Shown here: positions 61,701-64,000 of the stretch, piece by piece | How the letters are laid out: each line of letters begins with the position of its first letter | Numbering within the stretch: the stretch's first letter is position 1 | Assembly: GCA_003640385.1 (NCBI GenBank) | Contig: RCAB01000034.1 | Location: forward strand, 124,001 to 188,000 | DNA: 64,000 nt | Source: Setaria digitata | Lineage: Eukaryota > Nematoda > Chromadorea > Rhabditida > Setariidae | Reading direction: 5' to 3' | Notes under the pieces: generated by a model | Database searches by the model: none | Told to the model about the DNA's origin: nothing | Seen by the model: the letters and a program-made list of their open reading frames with translations, nothing else | Translations under genes and position numbers: made by a program

Positions 61701-64000
61701 ATATTATCTGAAAAGACAGAAAATCCAAACTTGAATCTTAATGCGAAGAATGGCCGCATCGCCTCACTTACTGATCCGACAACTCTTAAAATTTCTCAGC
61801 CCCACTTATGCTTTTTCATATATCTGCTCAAATTACAAATATAGGAATTTTTTCTCAAACCGAGTGCCAATGAACTAAAATTGAATAAAAAATGTGTCAT
61901 TGAACAGGAATACTGTTGATCTATCTTACTCTTCTTCATCTTCGCATATTTCGTTATTTTATTTAACGAAATTTCAAAAACAATAAGACTTGATTATAGA
62001 GGACAAAGATTCACCGTTACTGTATAAAGAACTGCGGATATTGAAGTAGTATCTTTGCAGAGAGGGTTGAAACGATTGTAATATGGATGGGAATCATCCC
62101 AAAACACCCTCGGTTTTAGAATATATCCACAATTCCCTGTCTGTTCGAACATCGCAGCATTCAGTGCCATTGCTGTATCAGTGGTTTGAAAATTCAACGC
62201 AACCATTTGCAAACCAAATGCCCAATACTGAACTGGGTTAAAGTTGGAAGAATCAATGCGCATGCCGCCTGGATATGTCCTAACAATTCGGCCGTGTGAA
62301 TATGCAATAAATTTCAGTGGGTGTTTCCTGAAATGCTCAACAAATCCAATTCTTTCTGATAATTATATTTTTGTCAATATTGCAGCTCTCTGTTATAAAA
62401 GATTAAAATTTTAACCTACAGTAATCACCTTGAAATTTTCCGTGCGGATGATTCATTAAGTGACGTAACATGATAGCATGGTGCACTGCTGTTGGGTCTC
62501 AAAGATGAAGTGGAAGAGAATCGGGTTTCTTCTACAGATTTCAATTTATTCTCTCCAGAGAATACGGCAGCACTTCTCAATTTTCGAGGTGGGGTTGTAA
62601 TTTGCAGTAAATTAGAGCCTCCTCGAACTGTCCCCATCATCAAGGGTCTGGGTGATTCTTCTTGCCGATGAATTACCTCTATTACTCCAGGAAAGCCCTG
62701 AAAAAATTATCCACTTCACTAAATAACATCACATATGAATATGATATAAATGAACGTGTAGTAATATACACTACACGAATATATGTCAGTCATTGATGAA
62801 ATAGAGTATAATGAATGATTTTTGCACAACGACAGTTCAAAGCAAAATTACAATTTCAGTATTATTTTGAGTAGTCAATCTAAAATAGCTCATCCCTAAA
62901 CTAGTACTTTAAACTTGGTAGCCTGCATATAGTTCACTAAATCCGATAATTCAGGTGCAATTGGAGCTCTTGGTATCTTCTTACTGGGTCTCTTTGCCAC
63001 TCTTTCCACATTAACGAACAATGATTCATCATCCATTCTTGAGTCGAACGCTGTGTCTGTCTAGAATTTGATGGAAAATATCACAAAGGAAACTAGAACC
63101 TGCAACTTGTGGGATGCAGATGAACTCGTGTTTAATTACATAAACTAGTTAAATCTGCAAAATGAGGCAACGAATGGACCTACTCGGTTTAATAGTAACG
63201 GATAAGGATAGTTACATAGAGATATAAACTGCATAACTGAATAATAGCTAAATAATTTTCGACCTTCATTTCAATATTATATTTCGAAAACATTTCGGCT
63301 TCTGAATTTTGAAAAAATTGAACAAACCGTATGTATTAGTTTGGACATAGCACAATTATTATGCTCATCCTCGGCTTCACTGGATGATTCGTGTTGTGTA
63401 CCTTTTGATAGACGTTCTACTACTTTTGGGCTTTCCGAATCTGCATAGTTTAACTTTAAATTACATCAGAAGTTTCAGAGTGTATATAGAATGAGTAAGA
63501 TTTAACTGACCATCTGCTTCTTCGTCATCCAAATCATCATAAAATTCTTCAAAATCATCTTCGTCTGTCCCAAATAGTCCCCTGGAAATTTTATGTCTGT
63601 TACTACTTTATATTTAACATTATTTGATCAACAGTAGAAATATTACACCGAAAAACAGGTTGTTTTATTAGATAAACAAACTCTGTTTGCTCCATAATTG
63701 AATCTCCTCCATTTTTGATGAAATATTTATCCAACCGTAGTCCAGCACTCGGTTCTGCGACCATTTTCTTATTTTTAATTAAAATTTTGTTTTGTAATTG
63801 CCACGGTGAAGGCAATCTTGGGGAACTACTGTAATCAGCTTCGAACAAAAAACATGTAACAAGTTTTTCTCCAAGATAATTCTGAAATAAAGGTAATACC
63901 TATTCTGGATGGAATATCAAGCAAAAAAAGCAAAAGTTTTCAATTCAGATTTAAGAAGACTGAAGTCAAACTTTAAACATTTGGGCCATTCTTGCTTGCT
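58768..64000 (-). CDS. plc-1: Phospholipase C-epsilon, C-terminal part (X end, Y, C2, RA1, RA2)
   Basis: Cleaves PI(4,5)P2 to diacylglycerol and IP3 and is controlled by Ras/Rap/Rho GTPases. Exons right to left: 63607-63881 ends the X domain ([17 protein letters not shown]); 63511-63591, about 63340-63450 and the start of 62920-63060 form a long acidic/Ser-rich X-Y linker. The Y domain runs over about 62920-63060 ([13 protein letters not shown]), 62430-62700 and 62000-62330 ([32 protein letters not shown]). The C2 domain covers about 61490-61710 and 60955-61432 ([18 protein letters not shown]). RA1 is at about 60290-61050 ([24 protein letters not shown]). RA2 is at about 58768-60150 ([29 protein letters not shown]); it ends in a TAA stop. 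C2 followed by two RA domains is specific to the epsilon class, plc-1 in C. elegans. The RasGEF, PH, EF-hand and most of the X domain would lie beyond the right edge, so the gene is incomplete here. Confidence 0.93.

Noticed and set aside
1..64000. CRISPR arrays, insertion sequences, transposon open frames, rRNA or tRNA genes
   Set aside because: No direct-repeat and spacer array, transposase, reverse transcriptase, terminal-repeat element or convincing tRNA/rRNA core was seen while reading both strands. Small or degenerate copies could be missed by eye.

Overview
The window looks like nuclear DNA of a parasitic, probably filarial-type, nematode. The evidence is AT-rich sequence, many short introns with TTTCAG-type acceptors, acceptor sites directly before start codons (as expected for spliced-leader trans-splicing), nematode-style extracellular leucine-rich-repeat (eLRR) proteins, and animal-type phospholipase and lipid-transfer genes. 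There is no bacterial, plasmid or phage content. The genus cannot be fixed from sequence alone.

Layout. 1-4.2 kb: no supportable gene. 4.2-8.9 kb, minus: group VI (calcium-independent) phospholipase A2 with ankyrin repeats and a complete patatin catalytic domain. 11.3-12.9 kb, plus: intact, four-exon but very divergent paralogue of 40S ribosomal protein S2 (uS5). 13.9-17.4 kb, plus: inositol-polyphosphate 5-phosphatase, closest to INPP5E. 17.4-23.8 kb: no gene seen. 23.8-28.7 kb, plus: N-terminal half of a BLTP3/UHRF1BP1-like bridge lipid-transfer protein, opening with a chorein_N domain. 29.0-48.0 kb, minus: tandem array of three eLRR genes, here called A (secreted), B and C (single-pass membrane). 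48.0-53.4 kb: nothing confident. 53.4-56.1 kb, plus: exons matching the C-terminal half of the BLTP3-like protein. 58.8 kb to the right edge, minus: C-terminal two thirds of phospholipase C-epsilon (end of X, Y, C2, two RA domains), with its 5' end outside the window.

The point most worth a second look is the BLTP3-like locus. Its two halves lie on the same strand in the right order, but about 25 kb apart, with the whole eLRR array on the opposite strand between them. Either this is one gene with a giant intron holding three nested genes, or the gene has been split, or the assembly is rearranged. The second is the S2-like protein: it keeps an open frame across four correctly phased exons while diverging far beyond what is usual for a core ribosomal protein.

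Three genes act on phospholipids or phosphoinositides (iPLA2, 5-phosphatase, PLC-epsilon) and a fourth moves bulk lipid. They lie on different strands and nothing suggests they form an operon, so the proximity may be chance. Exon boundaries were read by eye from splice consensus, phase and family knowledge; boundaries marked approximate may be off by a few codons.
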